NCBI GenBank assembly: GCA_913049915.1
Contig: CAJWZC010000016.1
Location: forward strand, 1-52,775
DNA from: an uncultured Colwellia sp.
GTDB taxonomy: Bacteria; Pseudomonadota; Gammaproteobacteria; Enterobacterales; Alteromonadaceae
DNA: 52,775 nucleotides
Direction of reading: 5' to 3'
Part shown: piece after piece, positions 35,412 to 43,672 of the stretch
Layout: the number at the start of each line of letters is the position of its first letter
How positions within the stretch are numbered: position 1 is the stretch's first letter
The notes under the pieces: generated by a model
What the model saw: the letters and a program-made list of their open reading frames with translations, nothing else
Told to the model about the DNA's origin: nothing
Database searches by the model: none
Program-made: the position numbers and the translations under genes

Positions 35412-36345
35412 ATCTAACCCTTACAAAGTGGCCTACGAACGAGAGCGAAAAGCGAGATTGCTGGCCGAGCACTTATTAGATGAAAAAACGCGTCACCTTT
35501 ATGATAATTGTCTTAAGCTTGAATCAACGATAAACGAATTAAAATCAACACAACAACAGCTCATACAATCTGAAAAAATGGCTTCTATAGGTCAACTTGC
35601 TGCAGGTGTCGCTCATGAAATAAATAACCCAATAGGTTATTCAATCAGTAATTTATGTATGCTGTCTGAGTACGTCGATTCATTATTATTGTTAGATGAT
35701 TTTATACTTACTCATATGTCTTCAATAGCTTCACCTAAAATTGCTGACGCCTATCAACAATTGAGAAAAAAAGAAGATATTGATTATATCAATGATGATA
35801 TAAAAGTTATGTTGTCTGAAACAGATAGGGGACTAAATAGAGTAAAAGACATAGTCAGTAATCTGAATAAAGTTAGTCACTCCGGCGGTTTTGAAAGAGA
35901 GCTTTGCAATATTAATAGTCTGATTGAACAGAGTTTGAAGGTGGTATGGAATGAATTGAAATACTGTTTAACGGTAAACAAAAATTTAACTAAACTACCT
36001 AAAATCTATTGTCACCCAGATGAAATACATCAAGTATTATTGAATATGTTTATAAACGCCGCTCACGCAACAAAAGAAAAAGGTGTTTTAGACATAGCGA
36101 CTGCCGTTAAGCAAGAAGAAGGTAAGCAGTACTTGACGATTGAAATAAGTGATAATGGTGATGGTATACCTAAGGCAATCATTAATAAAATATTTGACCC
36201 CTTCTTTACTACGAAACCAGCAGGTGTTGGCACAGGGTTAGGCTTATCAATATCCTTTGGCATTATTAAAAAACATAAGGGTAAAATAATGGTTACTAGT
36301 GAAGAAAATCAAGGTACGACTTTTACTCTTTACTTACCTTGTTAG
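35404..36345 (+). CDS. H-NOX-associated sensor histidine kinase (HnoK-like)
   Basis: A soluble 313-residue histidine kinase without membrane segments. A charged coiled-coil region (about 10-55) precedes the dimerisation and phosphoacceptor helix with His71 in AAGVAHEINNPIGYS. The ATPase domain shows the N-box NMFINAAHA, G1 DNGDGIP, F-box FDPFFTTK and G2 GVGTGLGLS. It has no receiver domain of its own. It overlaps the H-NOX gene, so NO-bound H-NOX probably controls its autophosphorylation directly. No response regulator is adjacent, so output must go to a partner encoded elsewhere. Confidence 0.9.
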   Translation: MSKSNPYKVAYERERKARLLAEHLLDEKTRHLYDNCLKLESTINELKSTQQQLIQSEKMASIGQLAAGVAHEINNPIGYSISNLCMLSEYVDSLLLLDDFILTHMSSIASPKIADAYQQLRKKEDIDYINDDIKVMLSETDRGLNRVKDIVSNLNKVSHSGGFERELCNINSLIEQSLKVVWNELKYCLTVNKNLTKLPKIYCHPDEIHQVLLNMFINAAHATKEKGVLDIATAVKQEEGKQYLTIEISDNGDGIPKAIINKIFDPFFTTKPAGVGTGLGLSISFGIIKKHKGKIMVTSEENQGTTFTLYLPC

Positions 36346-37044
36346 GATGATATTAGCTGCCAACTCGATTAAATTCGTATTTTATAGTCAAGGGTATTCT
36401 TATTAATCGCTCCATTGATACAGACAAGTAGATTGTATATCAAAGACTTTCACCCTACACAACCTCCCTAATAAAAATATCATTGCACATGGTGGTATTA
36501 TTAACTTAGATTGATAACCGCTCTTTATTTTTTAAAGTGTTAATTATTAATTTCTTACTATTTAATTACGACAAGGTAATGATGATCTTTGTTCCTTTAC
36601 CTAAGCTATTTTTAGTACTGTATTACTTATATCTTATACTTTGAAGCCAGATTTATATTGGCTTTTTTAATGATGAAAATTATTTTTATTACAATCAGTT
36701 GTACCAAATCTACCCAAGTTAATCTAATTCCGCTCATAACACTTATTCTACTTCTGCGTAGCACTTTGTAAAATGGTCTCAATATGAACGTATCTAATAT
36801 CGTGATCAATTAGTTAGCTTAAACATTGATTCTTTTACGCGAAGCCTAAAATTTAAAGGCTAAGAGGTGAACATTGTCATAATTTTAGCTGTTGGTATAT
36901 CAATTGTACTTCAGCTATCAGATAAGATTTATTTATTTCATTTTAAGCTTCCTTATTAAGATGTTGATCTTGTTATACGGAATATTGTGATGAGTATTAT
37001 ATTATGGTTACTTTAGCTGTTAACAGAGCACCTAAGCGGTGCAG
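36346..37044. other. About 700-nt AT-rich region, possibly decayed, between the H-NOX kinase and the MATE pseudogene
   Basis: I find no convincing gene. A minus-strand frame (36809 to 36627) encodes 60 residues with no family character. A 17-codon minus-strand piece at 36566-36619 reads STKNSLGKGTKIIITLS and stops, recalling the end of a histidine-kinase ATPase domain (SxxGKGTxxxxxL), but it is too short to be sure. Together with the adjoining broken MATE gene it suggests a degenerating stretch. Confidence 0.4.
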
Positions 37045-38336
37045 TTAGCTGATACCGTTACTTTCATTAATATCATCGAAATGATCTTTTTGTTCATTAT
37101 CACCGGGTAAGCGTTTTTAAAATCGTGCCTAAGAAAGGAAAAACTCACCAATGTTTGAATACAAACCGAAGCGACAGAAACATACCAAAGCTGCTCTATT
37201 TGAAAGTCACTTTGTTTTGATAACCAAATAGCGGGTAATATCAAACAGATAAAGCGTGTTACTTTACTCAGTAAAGCGGGCATAGTATTACCCAGCGATT
37301 GAAACATACTCGAACAGGTAAACATCAAGCCTACCAGAACAAAGTTCTAGCAAATCATTTGTAAAAATACCATACTAATTAAAATCACTTCTTTATCATC
37401 AGAAAAGTCTGTGAACATCAACTCAGCTTGGCTTAAACAAACGACAGTGATAACAGCCATTAACGAGCAAGTCATAATAGCAGTCCAAGTGAAGGCTCCT
37501 ATCACTCTCTGGTAATTTTGTGCACCAATTTTTTGACCTGCAATAGCAGGTGCAGCAAAAGTAATAGCCATAGTGGGTAAAAATAGTGCCTGCATTACCC
37601 TTGACCCCAAACCAAAGGCTGCCTGTGTATCAGCGCCTAAAGGTTTAATTAACCAATAAATAGCGGCCATATAAATAAACATCAAAAAGAACTCTCTACT
37701 GGCAGGTAAACCGATAGCGAGTAATTCTTTAATACGCGGTATATCAATATGCCATAGAGCGAAATTAACGCAGACGTACTTCTCTGTTGTTATAAAGTAG
37801 TAACATAAAAGCACCTCTGCAAAAATAACGGATACTAAACTAGTAAAACCAGCACCAGCAATACCCATGGCATAACCAGATCCTCAGCCGGCAATCAAAA
37901 TAGGTGAAAGAATGATATTAAGTAAAATAAACAGTGTTCGAATAACCATAGTCGGTTTGATAATACCCATACCACGTAACGCAGCGCTGATACAAATTAT
38001 AATAAATTGCAACGCCATACACGGAATGAACCAGTGTAGGTAAGCTAATCATATTATTATGGTTTCAGGGTTTTGTGATATTAAGTTGAGGTGAAATTTG
38101 GCACTGATATAACTAATGATACAAACAATAATACCAAGCACAGTAAATAACATCATAGATTGATTGAAAGTAAGATTAGCCGCTAAGCTCAATCGGGCGA
38201 GTGCGGTGGATCCTAATTTACTAACAAAATACAGATCAACAATAAAATACAGAGTTTGTATAAACATGCCTATCATCATTGGTAATGCTATTGAAATAAG
38301 ATGTTTAGGAATTGAGCCTTAGGTAAGATCTTTCAT
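37045..38336 (-). pseudogene. MATE-family multidrug efflux transporter, degraded by four nonsense codons and one frameshift
   Basis: Minus-strand reading from ATG 38336 gives MKDLT, a stop at 38319-38321, then GSIPKHLISIALPMMIG, a standard MATE N-terminus. The same frame continues through TGA 38049-38051, TGA 37884-37886 (between LIAG and GSGYAMGIAGAG, where relatives have Trp) and TAG 37347-37349 (between LQMIC and NFVLVG), all in register. Near 37114-37118 one base is missing from an A-run; after restoring it the frame ends KRLPGDNEQK... at TAA 37045-37047. The joined product would be about 430 residues, close to MATE length, possibly with a small internal deletion near LAANLTFNQS. It cannot make a functional pump. 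Confidence 0.85.
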
Positions 38337-38747
38337 TTGTGATGAAATTTTGTTGTAAATATTTTTTAAGTGAATTGATCAAATTAAACTTTAACCGAAC
38401 TTTTTGATGATTTTAGGAAAGGATATATTATCTTCTAATCGTAGGCAGAGCAAAGGCCACCAGTGTATTCATAACAATATATTAAATAAACAGATAGTAC
38501 TCATATAAATAATTATCTTCAGTAGTTATATTGTATCGGTTCTGTATAAATATTTAGCCGCTTAGATGATGATCAATTATATTTTAACTTATGGGTCTAT
38601 CGATAGATTTGTACATTTTATAACAGTATGACAACATTATATGTATATTTTATTTATACATGATAGATATAATTAATTCTGAGTTAGGCAATAAGGGTAT
38701 GTGGCTTATTGTTATGCTTGCCTTTTATTAACCACCAAGGAATAACA
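38337..38747. other. csrA leader/promoter region with hairpins
   Basis: This 411-nt gap has no coding frame. ATGTATA/TATACAT (38641-38661) is a 7-bp AT hairpin. GGCAATAAG (38687-38695) pairs with CTTATTG (38705-38711) and, past a 6-nt bulge, TTGCC (38718-38722), followed by TTTTATTA; this lies 15 nt before the csrA ribosome site and may be a leader hairpin or attenuator. The site AAGGAA (38737-38742) contains GGA, the core of CsrA-binding sites, so autoregulation is possible. Confidence 0.45.
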
Positions 38748-39038
38748 ATGTTAATTTTAACAAGAAGAATCAGTGAAGTATTAATCATCAATGATGATAT
38801 CAAGGTAACAGTACTAGCTATACAAGGTAACCAAGTACGTATTGGTATTGATGCACCTAAGAATGTGTCTGTTCATCGAGAAGAGATATATGACAAGATT
38901 CAACAAGAGAAACTAACTACGGTTGTTGATACTTTAGCTGAACCAGAGCAAGAAACTACGGCTGTTGATACTTTAGTTGAGCCAGAGCAGGTAAATAATA
39001 AGATAGTAAATATAGTCTTTAAGAAGTCTCGCAGATAG
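38748..39038 (+). CDS. csrA: CsrA-family RNA-binding regulator with an extended, duplicated tail
   Basis: Post-transcriptional regulator that binds GGA motifs near ribosome sites. The start at 38748 ([14 protein letters not shown]) matches all CsrA proteins and has AAGGAA upstream. The core runs to about residue 60, with [22 protein letters not shown] including the RNA-contact VHREEIY region. Typical CsrA is about 61-65 residues; here 96. The extra tail comes from a 39-nt tandem duplication (38916-38954 and 38955-38993) encoding [13 protein letters not shown] and [13 protein letters not shown], then a basic end KKSRR. It may be a second, specialised CsrA copy. The effect of the acidic tail is unknown. 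Confidence 0.9.
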   Translation: MLILTRRISEVLIINDDIKVTVLAIQGNQVRIGIDAPKNVSVHREEIYDKIQQEKLTTVVDTLAEPEQETTAVDTLVEPEQVNNKIVNIVFKKSRR

Positions 39039-39186
39039 CTTAATCAAGTATTGTAGTCATCCATTTAGTTAGGAATAATTAAAAAGGAAAAGTAACATTA
39101 GTAGTCGCGACTATCGTATTCAAAGATGCAAAAAGGTATTCGCATCAGGTTGCAACTCCTTTAATCAAAGTCATAGGTAAATAATT

Positions 39187-39348
39187 TTGAATAAAGCACT
39201 AGAGCTATTTATAGCAGATGAAAAAAATAAACGTACAGTAACGATTCTTGAATCATTACTTAATGGTGTTTCAGTCATGCAAATAGCAAGTAAGCAAGAA
39301 GTTACTCGTGACGCCATTTATAAGGTCAAAGAGAAGTATATTAAGTAA
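39187..39348 (+). CDS. Small helix-turn-helix protein, 53 residues
   Basis: A TTG-started frame reads MNKALELFIADEKNKRTVTI and continues LESLLNGVSVMQIASKQEVT, then RDAIYKVKEKYIK and TAA. The pattern 'LLNGVSVMQIASKQEVTRDA' with 'IYKVKEKY' is a clear helix-turn-helix, like the sigma region-4 or resolvase-type 'IAxxxxVTRxAIYK'. AGGT lies about 8 nt upstream and a stop directly upstream fixes this as the longest start. It is 150 nt after csrA and just before a perfect hairpin. It may be a small DNA-binding regulator or a fragment of one. Confidence 0.5.
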   Translation: MNKALELFIADEKNKRTVTILESLLNGVSVMQIASKQEVTRDAIYKVKEKYIK

Positions 39349-39387
39349 GATTAAATTTACTATCTTTACAGGACGGACCCAGCTGTA

Positions 39388-39431
39388 CGTTAGTGATAGG
39401 TATAAAGGATGCTTTATACCTATCACTAACG
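39388..39431. repeat. Perfect 20-bp inverted repeat with a GATG loop
   Basis: CGTTAGTGATAGGTATAAAG (39388-39407) is exactly complementary to 39412-39431. No T-run follows. It sits 40 nt after the small HTH gene and may end its transcript or be its operator. Confidence 0.85.
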
Positions 39432-39492
39432 GGTAATAACATTACTTTCGTCTCTCATCTAATCAAATTTTTTAAATTAATATAAAATACAT

Positions 39493-39520
39493 TAATCTAA
39501 ATTAGCTCTTCAAGCGTACA
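39493..39520 (+). promoter_or_regulatory. Weak ECF-type promoter before the DUF2878 operon
   Basis: TAATCT (39493-39498), 16 nt, CGTACA (39515-39520). This is a weaker version of the motif preceding the sigma factor, Lon-domain and fasciclin genes. It starts transcripts about 28 nt before the ATG if real. Confidence 0.4.
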
Positions 39521-39542
39521 TCAATATAAGGAGTCTGTTGAT

Positions 39543-40067
39543 ATGTATTTTGGAAAATATTTGAATAAATTAATGATGCTTAACATCGTTGGCTTTAATT
39601 TGGCTTGGTTTGGCTTGGTTTATTGGGGTAATATATTTATTCCCTTTAGCCTGTTATTGCTTGGTGCTCATCTATATTTTATAGCAAAATCACCCAGTGA
39701 ATTATGGTTAATACTGTCGATAACCGTTATTGGTGTTTTTATTGATTCACTGCTTCAATTTTCTACTCTTTTTATTTTTACTAACAGTAGTCATATTCCT
39801 TTTTGGTTGATGGTGTTATGGGCTTGTTTTGCCGCAACTATTTGTCATAGTTTACGATTTTTAGAAAAATCTAAACTATTACAAATCTTGGTTGGAGGAC
39901 TATTTGCGCCATTGAGTTATATTGCAGGTTACCAACTCCAGGTGGTTAGTTTTTCTTTGTCACCGCTAATAACATACTTAATACTTAGTCTTATATGGGG
40001 ATTGTTATTGGTTTTATTTTTCGTTTTGAAAGAAAAGTTAGTCAGCTCAGAGGTTAGCTATGTTTAG
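39543..40067 (+). CDS. DUF2878 family membrane protein
   Basis: A 174-residue integral membrane protein with about five to six hydrophobic segments. It matches the DUF2878 pattern: an opening N-x-x-x-F-x-x-x-W with segments LNIVGFNLAWFGLVYWGN, LLLGAHLYFIAKSP and GVFIDSLLQFSTLFIF. Function unknown. It starts an operon with a chalcone-isomerase-like and a DUF3833 gene (overlaps of 8 nt each). In other marine gammaproteobacteria these three families commonly sit next to the cyclopropane-synthase/DUF1365/FAD-oxidoreductase group found downstream here, pointing to a joint role in lipid or envelope modification. Confidence 0.8.
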   Translation: MYFGKYLNKLMMLNIVGFNLAWFGLVYWGNIFIPFSLLLLGAHLYFIAKSPSELWLILSITVIGVFIDSLLQFSTLFIFTNSSHIPFWLMVLWACFAATICHSLRFLEKSKLLQILVGGLFAPLSYIAGYQLQVVSFSLSPLITYLILSLIWGLLLVLFFVLKEKLVSSEVSYV

Positions 40068-40635
40068 AGTATCTACTTATTTATTTTATTTTTGCTTTAT
40101 AACACTGTGTTTGTCAAAAAATATACTTTTTGCAAAAAGTATGACAGCTGAAATGAGTTTACCAAAAAATTTAAATACCATGCTTGATACACGAAATTTT
40201 TTATCGATTGGTGAAACGACTTTTTCTTTTTTATTTTGGGATCTCTATAAAAGTCAGTTACTGACAACCTCAGGGAAATATCCTATTGAAATAACAAAAG
40301 ATAACTTAATTATGGATATCAGTTATTTAGCTGATATTTCTAGTGATGATCTAATTAAACGTACTGTTGAGCAATGGCAACATCTAGGAATAGCTCCAGA
40401 GAACTATCAAGATTACTTACCCGAACTAAAAGCTATTTGGCCAAATATTACAAATGGTGATAGCTTATCCTTGCTTATTTACCAAGGACGTAGCGCTTTC
40501 TATTATAATCAGCAATATGTTGGCATTATTAATGATCCCAAATTTGGGCAAATATTTTTGGCTATTTGGTTATCTAAAAAAACCAGTGAACCAAGCTTAA
40601 GACTTGAATTATTAGGAAGTACCACGAATGAATAA
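40060..40635 (+). CDS. Chalcone isomerase-like exported protein
   Basis: A 191-residue protein with an N-terminal signal segment (to about residue 25) and a chalcone-isomerase-like domain. The LSIGETTFSFLFWDLYKSQLL start and GDSLSLLIYQGRSAFYYNQQYVGII centre (shortened here) fit bacterial CHI-like proteins, and the end FGQIFLAIWLSKKTSEPSLR matches the 'FxxxFLxIWLxxxTxxPxLR' family pattern. Related eukaryotic folds bind fatty acids, so a lipid ligand in the periplasm is plausible; no enzymatic activity is shown. Coupled to genes on both sides. Confidence 0.82.
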   Translation: MFRVSTYLFYFCFITLCLSKNILFAKSMTAEMSLPKNLNTMLDTRNFLSIGETTFSFLFWDLYKSQLLTTSGKYPIEITKDNLIMDISYLADISSDDLIKRTVEQWQHLGIAPENYQDYLPELKAIWPNITNGDSLSLLIYQGRSAFYYNQQYVGIINDPKFGQIFLAIWLSKKTSEPSLRLELLGSTTNE

Positions 40636-41194
40636 ACTCAAAGCTTTTCTCCTTTTTACAATTGTTGCTGTTTTGATTTCTAGTTGCTCCACTGGTTTAG
40701 AAGATTACCAAGAAAGTGAGCAACCGTTTGATATTAAGCGTTACTTTAATGGAAAAGTTATTGCTTGGGGCATGGTGCAAGACTATTCAAATAAAGTAAA
40801 TAGGCGTTTTTGTGTTGAAATAGTTGGTACATGGCAGGATAATGAGGGTGTTCTTGCTGAAAAGTTTTATTTTAATGATGGTGAGGTCAGTTATAGAAAC
40901 TGGCAACTATCAAAAAAATCAGACGGTAGCTATGATGGTAGAGCAGAAGACGTGGTCGGTATAGCCATTGGAAAACATAAAGGTTTTGCTTTTCAGTTTG
41001 AATACGAATTATCATTAGTTGTTGGGGATGAAACTTATCAAGTCTTTATGGATGATTGGATGTATCAACTCGATGAATATAGAGTAATGAATAAAACTTC
41101 AATGAGTAAATTTGGCGTTAAAGTTGCGGAAGTGACGTTGTTTTTTGATAAACAAACCCAAATACAGCAATGTCCAACAATGAAAGCTATTTAG
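40628..41194 (+). CDS. DUF3833 family lipoprotein
   Basis: A 188-residue lipoprotein with the lipobox LISSC (Cys20). The mature part is beta-rich with family-typical pieces FFNGK-like YFNGKVIAWGMVQDYSNKV, EKFYFNDGEVSYRNWQ and DDWMYQLDEYRVMNKTSMSKFG (given in part). DUF3833 proteins have no known function; the fold may resemble lipocalins. It is translationally coupled to the chalcone-isomerase-like gene by an 8-nt overlap and ends the operon. Confidence 0.83.
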   Translation: MNKLKAFLLFTIVAVLISSCSTGLEDYQESEQPFDIKRYFNGKVIAWGMVQDYSNKVNRRFCVEIVGTWQDNEGVLAEKFYFNDGEVSYRNWQLSKKSDGSYDGRAEDVVGIAIGKHKGFAFQFEYELSLVVGDETYQVFMDDWMYQLDEYRVMNKTSMSKFGVKVAEVTLFFDKQTQIQQCPTMKAI

Positions 41195-41583
41195 GTAACA
41201 TAGACTTAGCTTTTATATATCTTATATCTTCAATTAGTATTGATATACCACTTATCATAGTAGCCTCGAGAAGAGTAAAATCACAAGTAACCATCAATAT
41301 TTTAAGTACTCAATATCGATTCAGAGGTAAAAATTTTTTCTAACTTATCCTTTTATCAGATACCTCCTCTTTATTAATAAACTTCATAAAGTATACGTTA
41401 ATAAAAAATTGAGCAAGTTAATTATGTGCTGCTATTTATATTAATAGACGATATCTGCACTACTAGTACTTGCTGTTGATCTAAATTAACTTTTTTAGAA
41501 AATATAAACAGTACGGTATAATTTTACTAGAGATTATTAATAAAAATAAAAATAAAAATAAAAATTTAATTGTTTATAAATAG
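41195..41583. other. Intergenic region before the fasciclin gene
   Basis: About 390 nt before the promoter with no coding frame. A short microsatellite of ATAAAA-type units lies at 41541-41566. TGATCT at 41479-41484 looks like a -35 element but has no CGTA partner at the right spacing. Confidence 0.5.
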
Positions 41584-41612
41584 TGATCTATGTTTATTCC
41601 TTACCCGTATGA
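41584..41612 (+). promoter_or_regulatory. ECF sigma promoter of the fasciclin gene
   Basis: TGATCT (41584-41589), 16 nt, CGTATGA (41606-41612), 38 nt from CGTATGA to the start codon. It matches the element before the sigma-factor gene. A short hairpin TTACCC/GGGTAA (41601-41606 with 41617-41622) overlaps it. Confidence 0.65.
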
Positions 41613-41643
41613 CGATGGGTAATTAACTAATGAGGCTAACAAA

Positions 41644-43479
41644 GTGAAATATTTTAAAATATTAAGTGTAACGATATTAAGCGTTTTCTTATTGCAGGCG
41701 TGTAATGATAGCGATAATGATATTATAGAAGTCATTGAAGAGATAGTGGAGCCTACTACTACTATTGTTGATGTTGCCGTAAGTGACGGTAATTTAACAA
41801 CCCTAGTTGCTGCCTTACAAGCTACCGGGCTAGATATAGTATTAGCTGATCCAACTACAAAATTTACCGTATTCGCACCAACAGATGATGCTTTTGCTTT
41901 ATTAGGAAAAGACACTATTGATGCTTTACTTGCTGACACTGATACATTATCAGATATTCTTACCTACCATGTGATTAGTGGCGAAGTTAATGCTACGGCA
42001 GCTATTGCAGCAGCGGGTACAATCGTTGATATGGTTAATGGTGATGCCGTTGGTTTATCACTAAACGGTGACAAATTATTGGTTAATACAGCGACAGTAA
42101 TTATCACAGATATCCAAGCTGATAACGGTATTATTCACGTTATTGATGCGGTACTACTTCCGCCTGAAGATATGACAGAGCCTTCAATGAATATTGTAGA
42201 AGTGGCACTTGCAGATCCAGATAACTTCTCTACCTTAGTTGCAGCCTTAACCGCGGCTGACTTAGTAACGACTTTGTCAGATGAAGACGCTACCTTTACT
42301 GTTTTTGCTCCAACTAATGCCGCTTTTGAGTTAATTGCAGGTAGTACCTTAACAGCATTGCTTGCTGATACCGATGCTTTATCAAAAGTACTATTACAGC
42401 ACGTTGTCGCAGAGGTAGCAGTAAATTCGGTTAATGCATACGCGTTAAGTGGCACTATGGTTGCTACAGCTTCTATGGCTAAAGTAGGACTTAATATTAA
42501 TATGGCTACTGATACTTTAACGTTTGGTGGCGCCAATGTTGTAATAAAAGATATTTACACTACAAATGGTATTATCCATGTTATTGATGCAGTAATTATT
42601 GGTGATGTTACATTGCCAGAGCCGGACATGAGTTTAGTTGACGTTGCTAGTGGTAATCCTGATTTATCTATATTAGTTTCAGCGTTACAGTCTACTGGTT
42701 TAGATATTACATTAGCTAACCTTGATAATGATTATACTGTTTTCGCACCGACTAACGCTGCTTTTGCTAAATTACCAGCAGGTACTATTGAAGGCTTAAC
42801 CAGTGAGCAATTAGCTAACATATTATTATATCATGTAGTTCCTGGTACAGTTCTTTCTGATGAAGCAATCAACTTTGCCCAATCGATGAATAATACGGTC
42901 CCAATGGCAAATGACGCGATAGCAGCACTATCGTTTACTGACGGTATGTTATTTATTAATGGCGCTAAAGTAAGTGCTGCTAATGTGATGGCTAAAAATG
43001 GTGTAGTACACTTAATTGATAATGTAATTATGCCACCAGCAATGATGGGTGAGCCAACAATGAACATTGTTGAAGTAGCCTTGGCTGACCCAGATAATTT
43101 TTCTACGCTAGTAGCCGCCCTTACCGCAGCTGATTTAGTAACTACCTTGTCAAATGAAGAGGCAACATTTACTGTTTTTGCGCCAACTAATGCCGCCTTT
43201 GATAAAATTGACGCTGATGCGTTAACAGCCTTGTTAGCTGATACTGAAGCACTTACTAAAGTATTACTAACACATGTTGTGGCTGAAAGTAGTATCCGTT
43301 CTATCGATGCTTACGCGGCTAATGGACGCTCTTTAACTACCGCTTCGGGTACTATGATTGGTGTGAGCATTGACGCTGAAACAGGTATGTTGATGGTTGG
43401 TGGTGCTAAGGTAGTAATATCTGATGTATACACTACTAATGGTATTATTCATGTTATTGATACCGTAATTATGGATTAG
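41644..43479 (+). CDS. Four-domain fasciclin (FAS1) lipoprotein
   Basis: A 611-residue lipoprotein starting at GTG 41644, lipobox LQAC (Cys20), then an acidic spacer. Four FAS1 domains of about 130-140 residues follow, starting near residues 39, 180, 328 and 472. Each has the FAS1 signs: NLTTLVAALQ or NFSTLVAALTAADL, TVFAPTNAAF, a YHVV-type or HVVAE strand, and GIIHVIDAVI at the end. Domains 2 and 4 are almost the same at protein level. FAS1 domains mediate adhesion or protein-protein contacts at the cell surface. The gene has its own ECF-type promoter and a terminator, so it belongs to the regulon without being in the main operon. Confidence 0.92.
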   Translation: MKYFKILSVTILSVFLLQACNDSDNDIIEVIEEIVEPTTTIVDVAVSDGNLTTLVAALQATGLDIVLADPTTKFTVFAPTDDAFALLGKDTIDALLADTDTLSDILTYHVISGEVNATAAIAAAGTIVDMVNGDAVGLSLNGDKLLVNTATVIITDIQADNGIIHVIDAVLLPPEDMTEPSMNIVEVALADPDNFSTLVAALTAADLVTTLSDEDATFTVFAPTNAAFELIAGSTLTALLADTDALSKVLLQHVVAEVAVNSVNAYALSGTMVATASMAKVGLNINMATDTLTFGGANVVIKDIYTTNGIIHVIDAVIIGDVTLPEPDMSLVDVASGNPDLSILVSALQSTGLDITLANLDNDYTVFAPTNAAFAKLPAGTIEGLTSEQLANILLYHVVPGTVLSDEAINFAQSMNNTVPMANDAIAALSFTDGMLFINGAKVSAANVMAKNGVVHLIDNVIMPPAMMGEPTMNIVEVALADPDNFSTLVAALTAADLVTTLSNEEATFTVFAPTNAAFDKIDADALTALLADTEALTKVLLTHVVAESSIRSIDAYAANGRSLTTASGTMIGVSIDAETGMLMVGGAKVVISDVYTTNGIIHVIDTVIMD

Positions 43480-43579
43480 ATAACTGATTTTAAAAGTTTA
43501 TTTTTAGTATTATAGTTTGAGATAGTTGGTGTATTCTTCTTATAGCATTCTAATACTTTGATTAACTCAATCGATTATG

Positions 43580-43606
43580 AGCCTCTGTCTTCAGAGGCTT
43601 TTTTTA
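43580..43606 (+). terminator. Terminator after the fasciclin gene
   Basis: AGCCTCTG (43580-43587) pairs with CAGAGGCT (43592-43599) around TCTT, followed by seven T. Confidence 0.92.
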
Positions 43607-43615
43607 TTATGAGAC

Positions 43616-43644
43616 TGATCGTTTAGATATTTTTTACGTATATA
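43616..43644 (+). promoter_or_regulatory. ECF sigma promoter of the Lon-N-domain gene
   Basis: TGATCG (43616-43621), 15 nt, CGTATATA (43637-43644), 36 nt from CGTATA to the ATG. Spacing and sequence match the sigma-factor gene's own promoter. Confidence 0.7.
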
Positions 43645-43672
43645 TAGATATAAACTAGACAGGGATATTACT

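Noticed and set aside
36627..36809. 60-codon minus-strand open frame
   Set aside because: No ribosome site, no family character, AT-rich random composition.
39110..39180. Frame reading SSRDYRIQRCKK and onward between csrA and the HTH gene
   Set aside because: No usable start codon and no recognisable family; treated as non-coding.
41479..41484. TGATCT as an extra sigma-regulon -35 before the fasciclin gene
   Set aside because: No CGTA element 15-16 nt downstream, and a complete motif lies 105 nt closer to the gene.
41601..41622. TTACCC/GGGTAA hairpin as a terminator
   Set aside because: Only six pairs, no T-run, and it overlaps the proposed promoter and leader of the fasciclin gene.
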